Assembly (NCBI RefSeq): GCF_030253575.1 | Contig: NC_080562.1 | Location: 29,157,852 to 29,221,851 of the forward strand | Reading direction: 5' to 3' | Source of the DNA: Rhododendron vialii | Taxonomy: Eukaryota > Streptophyta > Magnoliopsida > Ericales > Ericaceae | DNA length: 64,000 nt | Shown: positions 1 through 12,638 of the stretch, piece by piece | Layout of the letters: each line of letters opens with the position of its first letter | Position numbering within the stretch: position 1 is the first letter of the stretch | Made by a program: the position numbers and the translations under genes | The notes under the pieces: model-generated | What the model was told of the DNA's origin: nothing | Seen by the model: the letters and a program-made list of their open reading frames with translations, nothing else | Databases searched by the model: none

Positions 1-290
1 CTATCGAATAATCGAGTAGTTTTCTTGATCAGTTTAGTATTGTTCATTGATAAGGGAAACAGCACGTTGAAAGCACTCAGATCCGAACAACAAAACAAGA
101 AAACGATTGGTGTATTTGATTAATTCAGAACTTCACCCAGGAAGTATACTAATGAGGACTGATACTAATATTATCACAATTTCAAAGGAGTGGCCTAATG
201 AAATTCTATCATGCAATATTACTTTGTTGAGTCCGAATTAGATCAATTTACTAAGGCACTAGTATGTATTCTGACAGAAGTTTCAAGTTC

Positions 291-298
291 TATATAAA
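291..298 (+). promoter_or_regulatory. TATA box of decayed cysteine protease gene
   Basis: A clean TATATAAA lies about 100 bases upstream of the first recognisable protease residues, at the distance expected for a plant core promoter plus short leader. It is probably the relic promoter of the SAG12-like pseudogene that follows. No other promoter element was identified. Confidence 0.45.
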
Positions 299-384
299 GC
301 CCAGGTCCTACGAAGAAATCAGAGTACCACCCCACTCACAGCTTACAATCCTAGCTCTTACCAAAAAAAAAAGGGTTTCAAAAA

Positions 385-1003
385 CGGTTTCCATTGCATC
401 AGCCTAGCTTTGCTATTCATTATTGGAACATTGGCTTCTCAAGCTGCATTTCACTCTCCAATCTATGAGAGGCACGTGCAATAGATGACTCGTCCTGGGT
501 GACAAGGAGGATTTTACGACATATTCAAGGCCAACGTGAAAGATATTGAATCTCCAATAAAAAAATACACACACACAAAGGCCTTAAACAAGCCTTAGCT
601 AGGAGCCAATCAGTTTGCCGACCTCGCAAATGAAAAGTTCAAATAGTGTATAGATACAAGAGCCATGTCTAGTCCACTGAAGTGTCTTCCTTTATAAATA
701 TAATATAAAAATGTGACAGTAGGGCAATGCCATCTACCATCCATCGATTGGAGGAAGAAAGGGCAACTAACACTTGTTGAGGACAATGGCCAATGTGTTA
801 AGTAGGAATTGTATAATCACCACTAAATAAAAGCAAATACACTGTAGATTTTTTTCCAACTCTTTATCCTTTTTGTGAAAATTTCCAACTCTTTATCTGA
901 TATCAACATATTATGGATTGTTGTTGGTTTTTTTCAGGTTCTGCAGCCCTGAAAGGAATAACCCAATTGAAGATTGGTAGTTAATCTCCCCATCTGCTCT
1001 AAA
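385..1003 (+). pseudogene. SAG12-like papain-family cysteine protease, decayed
   Basis: Translated pieces in order match a plant papain-like (C1A) cysteine protease of the SAG12 type. They are a hydrophobic signal-like segment with ALLFIIGTLASQA (about 400-440), the I29 prodomain stretch beginning YERH (about 463), IFKANVKDIES (about 520-555) and GANQFADL (about 602-625), then the mature start PSIDWRKKG and a GQC-like end near 735-800. A probable second exon after an intron near 800-940 encodes ALKGITQLKIG (about 955-990). Intact relatives are vacuolar proteases induced in senescence. This copy has a TAG and a TGA in the prodomain and several more stops, lacks the catalytic Cys context and the His/Asn half, and breaks off near 1000, so it cannot make an enzyme. 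Related scraps recur near 22.38, 36.85, 56.22 and 58.81 kb. Confidence 0.72.
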
Positions 1004-1968
1004 GTTTTGAGTGGGCAATGGTTGATCTATCCAAATTATGATAATTATGTTCATCTTCCTATTCCTTTCTTTATCCCATATTTATGTGCCTAAATTGGAC
1101 TTGCTTTTTCTTTTGTATTATCCATTTTGACGTTAAAACACACTTAAAAATTTCTTCCAGTTTCGATTAATGTTGTTGCTGTTTCTAGGACAGATCGATA
1201 TTAGTTGTCATACTAATGGTTCATGCCTATTTCAATGTTGGACCTCTGTCCGAATACCTGTCCATAAGCTACTTGGATAATAAGTTCCTTTCCTTTCAGG
1301 CTATGTGTTTTGGCATTGCTGACTAAGTTTTTGTGTACTAGTTGAAAGACAAAGCTTGGATGATGCAAAGTTTGTTGTGGCTTGTTACTTTTGCTGCGAA
1401 AATAGAAGAGACTGAGATTCCTTTATATAACTCCATTTCACCTGCTTCTTCATGTGTGATATTAAAGACCATGTACAGAGACATTAAAGTAATTTATCTC
1501 CCAAACGGTGTTCCGTTTTATATATAGGGCTTGTTATGATGACTTTGGAATATCAAGGGATGCAAATTACAAAATCCGTTGTGGATTGCAAAGCTTTTTC
1601 ACACTTTTCCCCATTATATTCCCTTAAAATTCAAAGTGAAACAACATAGAGTCCAGATTTATGGGCCGCTGGAATACTGATTGCTCAGATAGGTTAGGTG
1701 ATCATGTAGAGTCTCTAAGAAGGTTGCATCTGTTTCATGATCAATCGTAAGATCACGGAGGATTTTCTCAACTGTTGGGGCATGCCGCGCCTGCTTGTCA
1801 TACCCCAATTGTAGGAGTAGTCGCAGGTCATCCTTCACTTTTTATCCCTATTGATAACGAGTTCATCCTCTGCCTGTGCAATCTAGCGATCGATCGAGGA
1901 AAATACGACAGAAAAATGAAACACCCTATATTTACCCAAATAGAATAGAATATTATATTTAACTAACA
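1004..1968. other. No recognisable gene
   Basis: AT-rich sequence after the protease pseudogene. It contains short open stretches with no family resemblance. Some of it may be decayed 3' sequence of the protease gene, but no motif supports that. Confidence 0.4.
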
Positions 1969-2126
1969 CTTTTTTTTTTTCCGAACGGTGAAGAACAATT
2001 TCATTAGCCAAAGTAATGGTACAAAGATTAAAAGGGGGTAAGACCATGGTAGCGTCACAATGCAAGTCGACCAGAGAATAAGAAGCAACAAGCAGCAAAA
2101 GTAGACTAAGTTCCAAGAGATACAAA
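1969..2126 (-). mobile_element. 3' tail of a plant LINE (L1-like)
   Basis: Read on the minus strand, this segment ends in a 3' UTR-like phrase (a 'TTTGTACC...TTTGG' word, then 'AATGAAATTGTTCTTC') followed directly by an A tract (the T run at about 1971-1980). That arrangement is typical of 5'-truncated plant L1 elements. No reverse transcriptase or endonuclease coding sequence is present, so the copy is dead on arrival. No target-site duplication was found. Confidence 0.5.
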
Positions 2127-3069
2127 CAAGGAAAAGTGAAACTGTTAGCTCCTTAACTAGACCAAAATAGCTAGCCTTCCCATGGTGATTGGTGACCGCA
2201 TTTCACCAAGTAGATTAGGCCAGCATTTCACCAAGTAGATTAGCAGCACTTCACGTAGTCATCAATAGTATTGCATCAGAGTGAAACACCCAAAAACAGT
2301 AGTAGGACCAGTAGATAAGCAATACTGATGCAGCCTGGATGAAAAAAAAACAATGAAAGGGAATGACCAGATTCCAAAGCACACCACCTCTAAATTGATA
2401 ACCAGAAGCAACATACATGACACAAACCGAATAAAACCCCGCTATTTGAGTAACACTTGTTATCCCAAGAAAAGCATAGACTCTTACATCATGGGCCCAC
2501 CAATATATCTTTGATTAGGTGTCCATCTTACCAAAAAAAAAAGGGATTTGCTCTAATGCATTAGTTACATCACTTTGGCAGTTGCTGAGTAACACGACAC
2601 ACAACGTACGTAGGCGATAAGACTACCAACCGAGGAGCTCGAACCAAGCGAAGGGTCATCGGAGTCCAAACAGCTAGAGGCAGAAAGGGGATTGGGGTTT
2701 GCTGGTGGACATCCTCGCTGTTTGAGGGCATTTAATTGTTGGAGCCTTTCTTTATGGATATCTCACACGATCTTTCATTAGACAAATTCTCCAACCCTCC
2801 CCCATACAGAGGAGAATGCCATGTCATCTCCACTAGAAGATTAGACCAGAGGCAAGCGATAATACTACACTAGTCCTTTTAATGTCAAGAATGTTGAATC
2901 ACTTAAACAGTTTTACCGAAATATGGTTTTCTTGGCTCCTTCTAACTTCTTCGTGAAGTTGCTCCTCTCTCTCTCTCAATCTCCTTTTCTTCCTTCTAGA
3001 TTTTGTACGCTTATCGACTTTCGTATATTTTAAAAAATTCAAAATAGGTGCAAATTCTCCCAATTAATA
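2127..3069. other. No recognisable gene; small tandem duplication
   Basis: No protein family was recognised. A roughly 30-base direct duplication containing CATTTCACCAAGTAGATTAG lies at about 2195-2255. A (CT)n stretch at about 2964-2980 is low complexity. Confidence 0.4.
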
Positions 3070-3072
3070 TTA

Positions 3073-3433
3073 GAGCATCTCCAACGGGAAATGTCAAATC
3101 TGATGTGGAGCTTGTAACGGTAATATTTGACACTAATTGACAAACCAACCTAGATGTCTTTTTTAGGCCAAATCCTACGTGGCTTGTGATGATGAAGGGG
3201 GGAGGAAGCATGCCAACTTTGACTACCTACACCTTGCCTGCCAAATTTCAAAAGATGACTATTTGTATTTTGACATAAGGGTTAGAAAGAAATAATTTGA
3301 TGTCAAATAAATAGAATTTGACATAAGGGTTGGAGATGAGGTTTTGATGTCAAATTGGAGATGCTAAAATGCCACATCAGTCTTCAAAAAAAAATTGACA
3401 TCCCCAATTTGAAGTCAAGGGTTGGAGATGCTC
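3073..3433. mobile_element. Tourist-type MITE (PIF/Harbinger)
   Basis: The element begins GAGCATCTCCAAC and ends GTTGGAGATGCTC, a perfect 13-base terminal inverted repeat, and is flanked by TTA on both sides (3070-3072 and 3434-3436). A 361-base length, a TTA target duplication and this terminus are diagnostic of Tourist MITEs mobilised by PIF/Harbinger transposase. It has no coding capacity. Inside it, 'TTTGACATAAGGGTT' is repeated. Confidence 0.85.
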
Positions 3434-3436
3434 TTA

Positions 3437-4059
3437 GGTGGACAAATACTTGTACAATACTTTATGTAAATGCACACAATTTCTTTTATAGTTATCAACC
3501 TTCTCAATGAATGGTCAGAATTATTTTCATCTAAGAGCCCACATTCTCCTTTTAGAATCTTTATAAAAAACATATTTTCTTCTTCACACCTCTAAAATAT
3601 TTCAGAACTTTTCACACGAATCTAGCGTATAACAAAGTTTTTTTTACAATCTTGGCATATAACAAAGTTTTTTTACAATCTTGTAGAATATTCCAGGAGA
3701 AAAAAGTACACTAGTCTATTCTAATTTTTTAAATATTTTATCAATAACATGGGTGTTCCGATTTCTAGAAAAAGAAGGTAATTTCAAACTCAAATATAAT
3801 GACAATGAGAAATATTTTTGTAATTTTTTTTGCACCGTTTAAAAGATCTCAATGAGATCTATCAAATAAGATCCATATTGGTAGGAAAATTATTTGCATA
3901 AACACATGATTTTTTAGCTTGAAATTACCTTTTTTTTCTAAAAGTTCATTTTTTTAGAAACCGGAACAACCCATAGTCTTGTAACAAAAAGTTAGATAGC
4001 TTGATAGTACTTAGGAATGTCCAATTGCGATAGAATATTTTTAATAAATAATTATATGC
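3437..4059. other. AT-rich spacer, no gene seen
   Basis: AT-rich sequence with a local duplication of 'AACAAAGTTTTTTTACAATCTTG' type at about 3632-3683. No coding or mobile-element hallmark was found. Confidence 0.4.
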
Positions 4060-4067
4060 TGCCAGTT

Positions 4068-4325
4068 GAGTTTTGTTCACCCTCCATTTAACAGGGTGAA
4101 CATTACCCTCTTTTTTATTTGTTGAAATAATGTGTATCCTACCAAAAAAGGGATGTCATGCTTACCAAAAAGTGTATTGCATGGTAAGTATGACATCACT
4201 TTGTGGTGGAATCCACATTATTTCAACCAATAGGAAGGAGTTGTGGTGGAATCCACATCATTTCAACCAATAGGAAGGAGGGTAACGTTCACCTTCTTTT
4301 AAGGAGGGTGAACAAAATTGTACTC
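4068..4325. mobile_element. MITE with GTTCACCCTCC terminal inverted repeats
   Basis: The left end GAGTTTTGTTCACCCTCC is mirrored on the right by GGAGGGTGAACAAAATTG followed by TACTC. An 8-base direct repeat TGCCAGTT (4060-4067 and 4327-4334), extendable to nine with one mismatch, is the likely target duplication. This fits a hAT (8) or Mutator-like (9) MITE. Two more family members lie at 22,403-22,619 and 58,845-59,063. This copy alone carries an internal tandem duplication of a roughly 38-base unit (about 4202-4278) containing GTGGTGGAATCCACAT. Confidence 0.75.
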
Positions 4326-4487
4326 TTGCCAGTTCTCTTCTCTCTCTCTCATTTTTTTCGTTGCTCTCGCTCTTCTCTCCAACCCTAAAAACCCCCAAGA
4401 CTTCAACCCAAAATTGAAGTCCAATACTCGCAAATCTCGGAAACACAAAGAAGAAGCACAACCTACGCAGAGAAGGCTACATATCAG

Positions 4488-4650
4488 CAATGTACTAAAA
4501 ATCGCTAGGTTAGACAGGCGGGAGAGGGGCGCCTAGGCGCCGACTAGTTGGCCGACTAACGCCTAGGCTACTTGGCTATCTAATTTAGGCATCGGACCAC
4601 CGCCTAGCGCCGAGGCAGAGACCAATCAGCCGCCTTTTAGCACTGCATAT
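4488..4650. mobile_element. Short GC-rich MITE (GCCTAGGCG type)
   Basis: A roughly 160-base GC-rich island in AT-rich DNA. It starts near TGTACTAAAAATCGC and ends near GCCTTTTAGCACTGCA, which form an imperfect terminal inverted repeat. The interior has overlapping self-complementary GCCTAGGCGCC words. It is probably a hAT-type MITE. No certain target duplication was found. Confidence 0.5.
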
Positions 4651-6025
<1,375 letters not shown>

Positions 6026-6948
6026 AGTCCGGGGAGGATTGACTCACAAACTGGGGATCAGAAAACCATGAAAACCAGATCCGGTTTCTGTTTGTGAATC
6101 ATGTCAACTTGGAAATGTGACACGATACCGGGGTGACAAGCGCCTCTTGAACCCTTTCTAAGTGACGTGGGTCAGCTCAAGAACTCTATTCAAGTAGATA
6201 TTTTTTGCTTTTACTACACCCTCGTCATCGTAGTAGCTGAGTCTTGACGTTTTCGGGAGTTGGATAATATAGAGCATATGATGACTGCATTATTATTTTT
6301 TCAATGCAACCCGGCAGCGTGGCTATGATTCGCCCTTTATTCGTTGTATTCTGGACTTGAATTTCAATCTAATGATTCTTGCTCTAAAGGGGGAATATTT
6401 ATTCACGGCATTGGATAGCCTATTTGCTATCATGATGATAGGCCCCTAGAGTCATCGAATTTTGCTTACCAATGTGTTCTGACTAAAAGTAAGCAACCAG
6501 TTCCGTTCCAAGTGACATGGCTTTTCACTATTCCTTTCCAGAAGAACGTGGTACCATGGCACTATGGCAGGCGAGGGAGATCCATAAATGAAAGACAAGA
6601 GCAAGGCTCTCTCCTCAGAGGTTTTTTCTCGCTACCCACTTTTACGCTGGGATCAGTACTACCGTGGGCAAGAGAGATGCATGTGGGTTAAGCCATTCCC
6701 ATCCCAAGTGGTGGCCCAATTCGGCCTGGCCCGGTCAGGAAGAGATTCACATTGAGACTACTGCTATCTGGGAATGATTTCCGGGGTGTGTGTCGGCCTA
6801 CAACTCTTATGATTTTGGACTAGATGAGATAAGCTTAAGCTTGGTTAGATTATGGTCTGGTATTTTGAATTTTGAAATTGTGTCGTGTTGGTCTATTTTG
6901 TCTACTTCTTGGATTTGGGCTTGAGGCTTGAGATATGAATGTTTCACT
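6026..6948. other. Probable further mitochondrial-derived DNA
   Basis: Up to about 6800 the sequence is more GC-balanced and more complex than its surroundings, and it abuts the cox1 fragment exactly where the native reading would continue upstream (before MGTC). It does not continue cox1, so it would be a rearranged neighbouring mitochondrial segment. No mitochondrial gene was recognised. From about 6800 to 6948 the AT-rich nuclear style returns. Confidence 0.35.
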
Positions 6949-7562
6949 CACTACAACAAATACTACTTTTAATAGCATAAGTTAATAGCGTTTTTTTTAA
7001 ATGCTATTGTAGAGAGGAAATTATAGCGTTGAACCATTAAGTCTAAAGGAAACACTCGCGCCCTAATTTATTATAGCGTTCCAGAAGTCTTCAACAACGT
7101 TCCACTCTTTTTCAAAATGAAAGACTGCATTCCACGCTTCCACCAAAATTATAAGCGCCAATTGTTGCCCCCAAAATCGCACTCTGCCCTTCCTGAAAAT
7201 TTCAATCGGTTCCACCAAAACTATAGGCACCAGATCTGCCAATTGTTTCGTGCGAGTTGCCGCAAGATTTCTGTGCAAACTGGTGCTGGTTTCTAATGGA
7301 TCGATCTTTTAGGTATTCTAGGGTTTTAATCAAGAGGAACAGGTTTGTCCATTGTTCTCTATTTCTCCTAATTTCCAATCGATTAACCTCTGTTTCTTAT
7401 TAATCGCCTCATCTTCTTCATACTTCTGCTTCCTCATTCCATAGTCAGAGGAGAATCAAAGCAATATTCGGTAATATTGCTCCAGTTGAAGCAAATATTC
7501 ATTGCTTGGAGAATCCTTACCAGGTTTGATTTGATTTTTTCATTCAGTTGTTGCCCAAATAC

Positions 7563-7695
7563 AAGGCTAGGGTTTTAATCAGCATGTATTAGTTTGTGAT
7601 AAGTGATAACCATCTAAGGATTTTCACAGATACAAGGCTAGGGTTTTAATCGGCATGTATTAGTTTGTGATAACCATCGAAGGATTTGCACAGAT
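7563..7695 (+). repeat. Tandem duplication of about 65 bp
   Basis: The phrase ACAAGGCTAGGGTTTTAATC followed by GCATGTATTAGTTTGTGATA occurs twice in succession with few differences. It lies in the part of the CACTA element upstream of the DENN-like exons, which may correspond to that gene's leader and 5' intron. Confidence 0.6.
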
Positions 7696-9145
7696 AATGC
7701 ACTTAAAGGGTTTGGATTTAATTTATCGAAGTATCAGTTTTCATTCCGAAAAAATATTGGAGCTTTTGTGTTGACTCATTCCAAACAATTCTCTATTTTT
7801 CTTGAAATTCTATATTTGTAATTGATACTGTATTGGGGCTTTTGTTTAGGTTTTTGGTGGTCTAATGATTTTTGCAAAAGGAATTTTTAACAAAAACAAA
7901 GAGAAATTCTGAAAAATTCCCTTGCTATTTATGACTAATGACCTCGTATTGGTGAATATCAGAAGTATTCTGCATATGACTTAGTTGATTGGCTTCTATT
8001 GAAACAAAAAGTAAAAGTTTTGGAGAGAAAACACATCAGAGCTAGATGGTGAACATCGTAATATGCACTTTGACATCGCGTTGCTAATAATTTTGAAGTA
8101 GCTTCACCATTTCTGCCGAGATTTCGAGATGATTTTGTTTGAACGAGAGCAACAACTTATATCTATTTCTCTCTTAGTTTATATCTGCTGCTTATCGTCT
8201 AAAGGGAATGGAATCGATTGGGTCTTAGGTGTATTGGTTAGGATTATTAGGAAATGGAATCGAGTCATGGATTTAATAAACTATAACAAGATGAGTTATT
8301 AGTGCTATCCGTGTCCATCATAGTCCGGCTAATGTGGTTTTTTTTTTTGTTACAAGTGCTTCCTTGTGTTTGTAGATATGCCTCAATGAACTATATTAGT
8401 ATATTGTTGATTTCATAGTTTCCTGTTAATGAAGTTCTGATTGGCTAATTTATATGAATTCAAATGAAAGAAGATCCTAATTTTGCTCTGTTATTTTGTC
8501 ATTCTGTTCCATAGGCTTGGCTTATGGTAACCAATTTCTGTAATAAGCTTAAGCTATTCGGAACAGACAATGTGTGTCAAGCTCCCGTACCCTTCCTTAC
8601 ATGTGGCCCATTGCTCTCACATGAAGAGCCAGACAAAATGAAGGCGCAGATTATGGGGAAACAAGTTCATGCTTGGACTTGTGACCCTTCAATTCATTTA
8701 CTCTAATACCATGCTTGGACTTGTGACCCTTACAGGCTTATAGTACTATTGAGAACGTATGACAGAGAAATTAGTAGGCGCGAATTGCCGATAAACCTCT
8801 TTTAGTTAATTTCAAAATTGTGTATGGTAAATAATTGGAAGAAGGAGAAGCTTTATAAAAAAAAGGATGCGAGGTCAGTGTAATTTGATAGATACAATCA
8901 ACTCAAGAAGAGTGAATGTTTCGACGATTTTATTATTTAGTGGCAGTTTGCACATGAAGTGGAGGATTTCACTGTTCATCTTAGCTGCCACTCACCCTAT
9001 GAAGTGTAACCATGAAAGCTCAATTGTTTTTCTTCATGTCTTGATTGTTTATTAACAGATACAAGCTACTTGCGGTATTGTTGCAAATGGTCTGTTCTTT
9101 TTATACTTTTTATTCATGCTTGTTCTTGCAGGCAAAACTCTAAAT

Positions 9146-10007
9146 ATGGAGAAGAATGAAGATTCTAGTAGCCCTAGTTGGGGTGCTTCATTCTTCATGC
9201 AAACAATGGAAGATGTTGTAAGAGCTGTTGCTGCTGTAGCTGCTGCCACTGCGGCTCGTTCACCACGACTATCTGTGGTATTCTCGTCGAAAGATGATAA
9301 CGGTAACAGTCCACTGCAGAAACTTCAGCCACCATGTTTCTAGAGTGCTGAAAGGCTTCTCACAAACTCCTGAAGTGCAAAATGGAACTTACAACCCTGA
9401 AGTACTAACTAGCTAGCCAAAAGCGTCAATGGGCACGCTTTCAGTTGCAGTCCCTGGTATGCTTATTTGTCTCATGTAAGACCCTTTGGGTCCAATTTGC
9501 TCATCTCTTCAGCAGTCAGATGCCATTTTTGCTCTCAAATTTGTTCCTATCTTTCTTACATCCCATATCTCATTTGAATTTGCAAAGCTGACACGGTCCC
9601 CCTCCTCCAACACAAAAACACAACTAGACTGAATAAGTCCTGCAGTTTGAGATAAAAGCTGCCGCCTTCGTTTCCTGTTTGTGTTGAGATATATGTGAAT
9701 ATGGTGCATTCCGATATCCAGAAATTATGTATGACTATGCCCTTTATACACACTTTCCTGGAAAGGATGATTGGTGTGTCCATTTTTGTTTGTGCATTAT
9801 GGTAAATTATGTTATTTAATTCTGCAGGATCATAGGCCTTTGAAAGAGCAATCAAGGCTTTTTGAGAGCTTTGTGGTTGTTGGACTTCACCCTAATTGTG
9901 ATATTCAGGCACTTCAAAAGCAGTACTTCGGTCGAAAGTCTGAAGGTTCGGGTAAATTTCGATGTGGTCAGCATCAGTCACGTGTAGAATCTATCGTTGA
10001 ACCACAG
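9146..10007 (+). pseudogene. Captured exons of a plant DENN-domain protein
   Basis: Exon 1 starts at ATG 9146, just after a CAG acceptor at 9131, and reads MEKNEDSSSPSWGASFFMQT. It continues with an Ala-rich run (VAAVAAATAARSPRLS) and later RVLKGFSQTPEV and NPEVLTS. After an intron with a GT donor at 9457 and a CAG acceptor ending 9827, exon 2 reads HRPLKEQSRLFESFVVVGLH, CDIQALQKQYFGRK and QHQSRVE, ending at 10,007 before GT. From memory of the family this matches the N-terminus of plant DENN (AEX-3) domain proteins (related to Arabidopsis At5g35560), putative Rab GTPase exchange factors. Exon 1 carries at least two frameshifts, one an extra TAGC near 9417, and the DENN core is absent. It lies within a CACTA element and is best read as a captured gene fragment. 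Confidence 0.7.
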
Positions 10008-10390
10008 GTACTGATTCTTTTATGGAAAACTTGGAACATAGTTTAAGACAATTGAACTGTTTTGATATGTGATGCCTTCTGATATGTTTTGATATATGCA
10101 TGTTTTTTCAGTTTTCACCAATGGAGAAAAAGTACTGGGTACCATGACTAATATGTTCAACCAAGTGAACTCCGCTTAACAAATATCTGTCTATAATCTA
10201 TATTGTCCAAATCCATTATGCTTTCTAGACTAGTAACTTATTGGCATAATATTTGTGTGTGTACACCTACATGTTTCTTTCTTTCTCTTTTCTATTCTAG
10301 CATAATGATTGCTAGGTGAAAGATATGTAAAATGAAGTTTTGATAGTTCATAAGCGGTGAAAGTACTTTACTAAGTAATGCAACAAAGTT

Positions 10391-10898
10391 TTGATAAAAA
10401 GATCATGTCATCCTGGTGAATGTCCGCTTTGCAAAGTTTTGATAAAAAGATCATGTCACTGTGGTTCCATGGTTCATGTTTTTGAGTGCCTATACTACAA
10501 CAGCTTGCCCAAAAAAGAACAGATTGCTGTCTGTCTTATGGAGGGCCTTGCCATCGGTATCCATGCTTTTTCTGCTCTTTTTTTTTTTTGTCTTCTCACC
10601 TTTTTCTCTTTCTTCGGATCGTTTGGTATCCCCCACCGTCAACCAAAGCAGGAAAGCTTATTATATCATATCTCCGGCCTTGTGGTATCCTTAATAAATC
10701 AGAAAAGTTTATTTTATCAAGTAGATACAGCCAGCTGAATAGAAAGCATAGAAGACTCTTATGGTCAAATTATAATGAGGTTACTCTTTGATTTATTTTT
10801 TTGTGTTGGCATGCAGGAAATTACCTTATTGTAAATGTCCATGCCCGGAGATATGTCATCCTGGTCAATGCCCTGCACCTGAGAAATGCTCTAAAAAG
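10391..10898 (+). pseudogene. Captured exons of an NFX1-type zinc-finger protein
   Basis: The first exon (about 10,391-10,552) reads RSCHPGECPLCKV then KRSCHCGSMVHVFEC and YYNSLPKKEQ, the Cys/His spacing of NF-X1 zinc fingers. After an intron with a CAG acceptor ending 10,816, a second exon (10,817-10,898, GT donor following) reads KLPYCKCPCPEICHPGQCPA then EKCSKK. The best match I know is the plant NFXL2 type (NFXL proteins modulate stress and clock-linked transcription in the nucleus). A frame slip near 10,540 breaks the first exon, and only two of the many fingers are present. A direct repeat of about 14 codons' length (AAGTTTTGATAAAAAGATCA, twice, 10,386-10,455) lies at its start. Part of the same CACTA cargo as the DENN-like exons. 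Confidence 0.72.
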
Positions 10899-11905
10899 GT
10901 AATATTTACTGTATCATGATTGTGCTTAATTCTGGTATAAGTAGTCATTATAGTTATGTATATGTTTAGTTTGAAACCTTTCTTCTGTTTTTCAAGAATA
11001 TAATTTCCAATAGAAACAAAAATTTTGCTTTAGTGTCCACAACTCCACATGTATCAATAGAAGTACTAACACGTATTAAAGAAGCCTTAATCTCATCCCA
11101 CAGTGGAGTAAAGACTAGAAAGCAGCTTCTGAGCTCCTTCATAATCTCGAATTGTTAAGATAGGATGACAAAAGTTACCATAAAAAAGGATGACACAAAA
11201 TAAAATAGTCTAACCTTACCATTGGGGTAACGTGTTGTTGACAGAGGAAAATTCTAAAACACATGGTCAGTTGGTTGTTAAAATAGTCTAACCTTTATGA
11301 AACGTGTTGTTAACATGTACTTTGTTTGTTGATAGAAATTAAAGAGTCAATTTAGATTAATACCATCTAGGGGTTCACATTCTAGAAAAGTTCTAGTGTC
11401 TAGGCAACCGCACTGCTTCACCTTTCCTTTGTTGCTCTAATAAGTAAGCATAAGATTGAAGATTCTGCTAGTAACCCAAATAAACTCAGAATATCGCCCC
11501 AATGCACAAGATAGTTGGCATTTCTTTGCATTTCAAAATCGAAATAGGATTTTCTTGCATAGAAAGTAGGATCAAACTTGCCAAGAAAAAAAAAAACTAA
11601 GTTTGCCAAAGATCGATTTCCTGCTTGAGTTTCAGTTTAGTTATCCTCATGATTTGTCTTTTTTAAATAAACCCAGGATTTGGTTTGTTTAGTGTACTTG
11701 CTTCTTAGTTACGACCATTTCATAAAGTCATCACGAGAGTGCTTATGAATGATGAAATCATCTGATACAGTAGGGAGAATCTGGTCTTCTCAATTGGGAT
11801 GCTTCTATTGATTGCAAGTTTTGATTCCCAATCACATTTCTTTTCCTTGTTCTTTCAGTGTCTTTCTCTACCATATATTTTGCTGGTTCTTGCTAGTTCA
11901 TTAAA

Positions 11906-11935
11906 CACTACAACAAATTATACTTTTGATAGCTT
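11906..11935 (+). repeat. Extra internal CACTA-type terminus
   Basis: CACTACAACAAATTATACTT, followed by TTGATAGC, closely copies the left end of the host element at 6949. The preceding triplet is AAA, which does not match the ACT after the right terminus at 16,937, so it is not the partner of that end. It could be the left end of a second, truncated CACTA inserted within the first, or a duplicated terminus. Confidence 0.6.
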
Positions 11936-12638
11936 TGAGATATGAGTGGTTTAGTGGAGATTCTTATGAATGCTCTACTATTATTATGCCTAGCTATTAT
12001 CCCTTTTCTTTGTTTTGTCATAAGTTCATTCACTTTCCATTTTTCTACTAAACCTTAATTGATAAGAAAATTCCTTTGATAAATTGGTAGTTCAAATGCA
12101 ACTTAGAGGGTGCTGGTGTAATGTGGATCTGAACATTGATGATAGTGGATGACTATAGCCCAATAGGTTAATGTGAACTGCTCTCGCCCATTGTGTGTAT
12201 GTCGACACGCGCACAAAATTCTAACCCATTTGGTTAATGGGGATGATTAGTGATACCGGTGTCATTTATCTTTTGCAAGAGCACTATGCTCATTGTCTGC
12301 CACCATTGATCAATAATGTATGTGTTTGAATAGCTAAGTGGCTTGGCTGGTAGTTAAATGCATGTGATTGAAATTCCAGCTTTTTACATAGTTTTCTCAC
12401 ATTAATAGTTATGTTCCACAATATATCACGCACAGATTGGTATATGTCGTTCGCCAATTTGTCATGGTATGGCTGCTTCTGAGATTGTTCTTGGTTCTTG
12501 CTGACAATTATCCATCATATTCTTCTTTTTCTAACTGCAAACATTATGTTGTTTTAAAGTTGTTTTTCTCGTTAATAATTTTGACTATATCTATTGGGTT
12601 ACTTTGAATAATTCTATATTTACAGGTATGTGTTTGCC

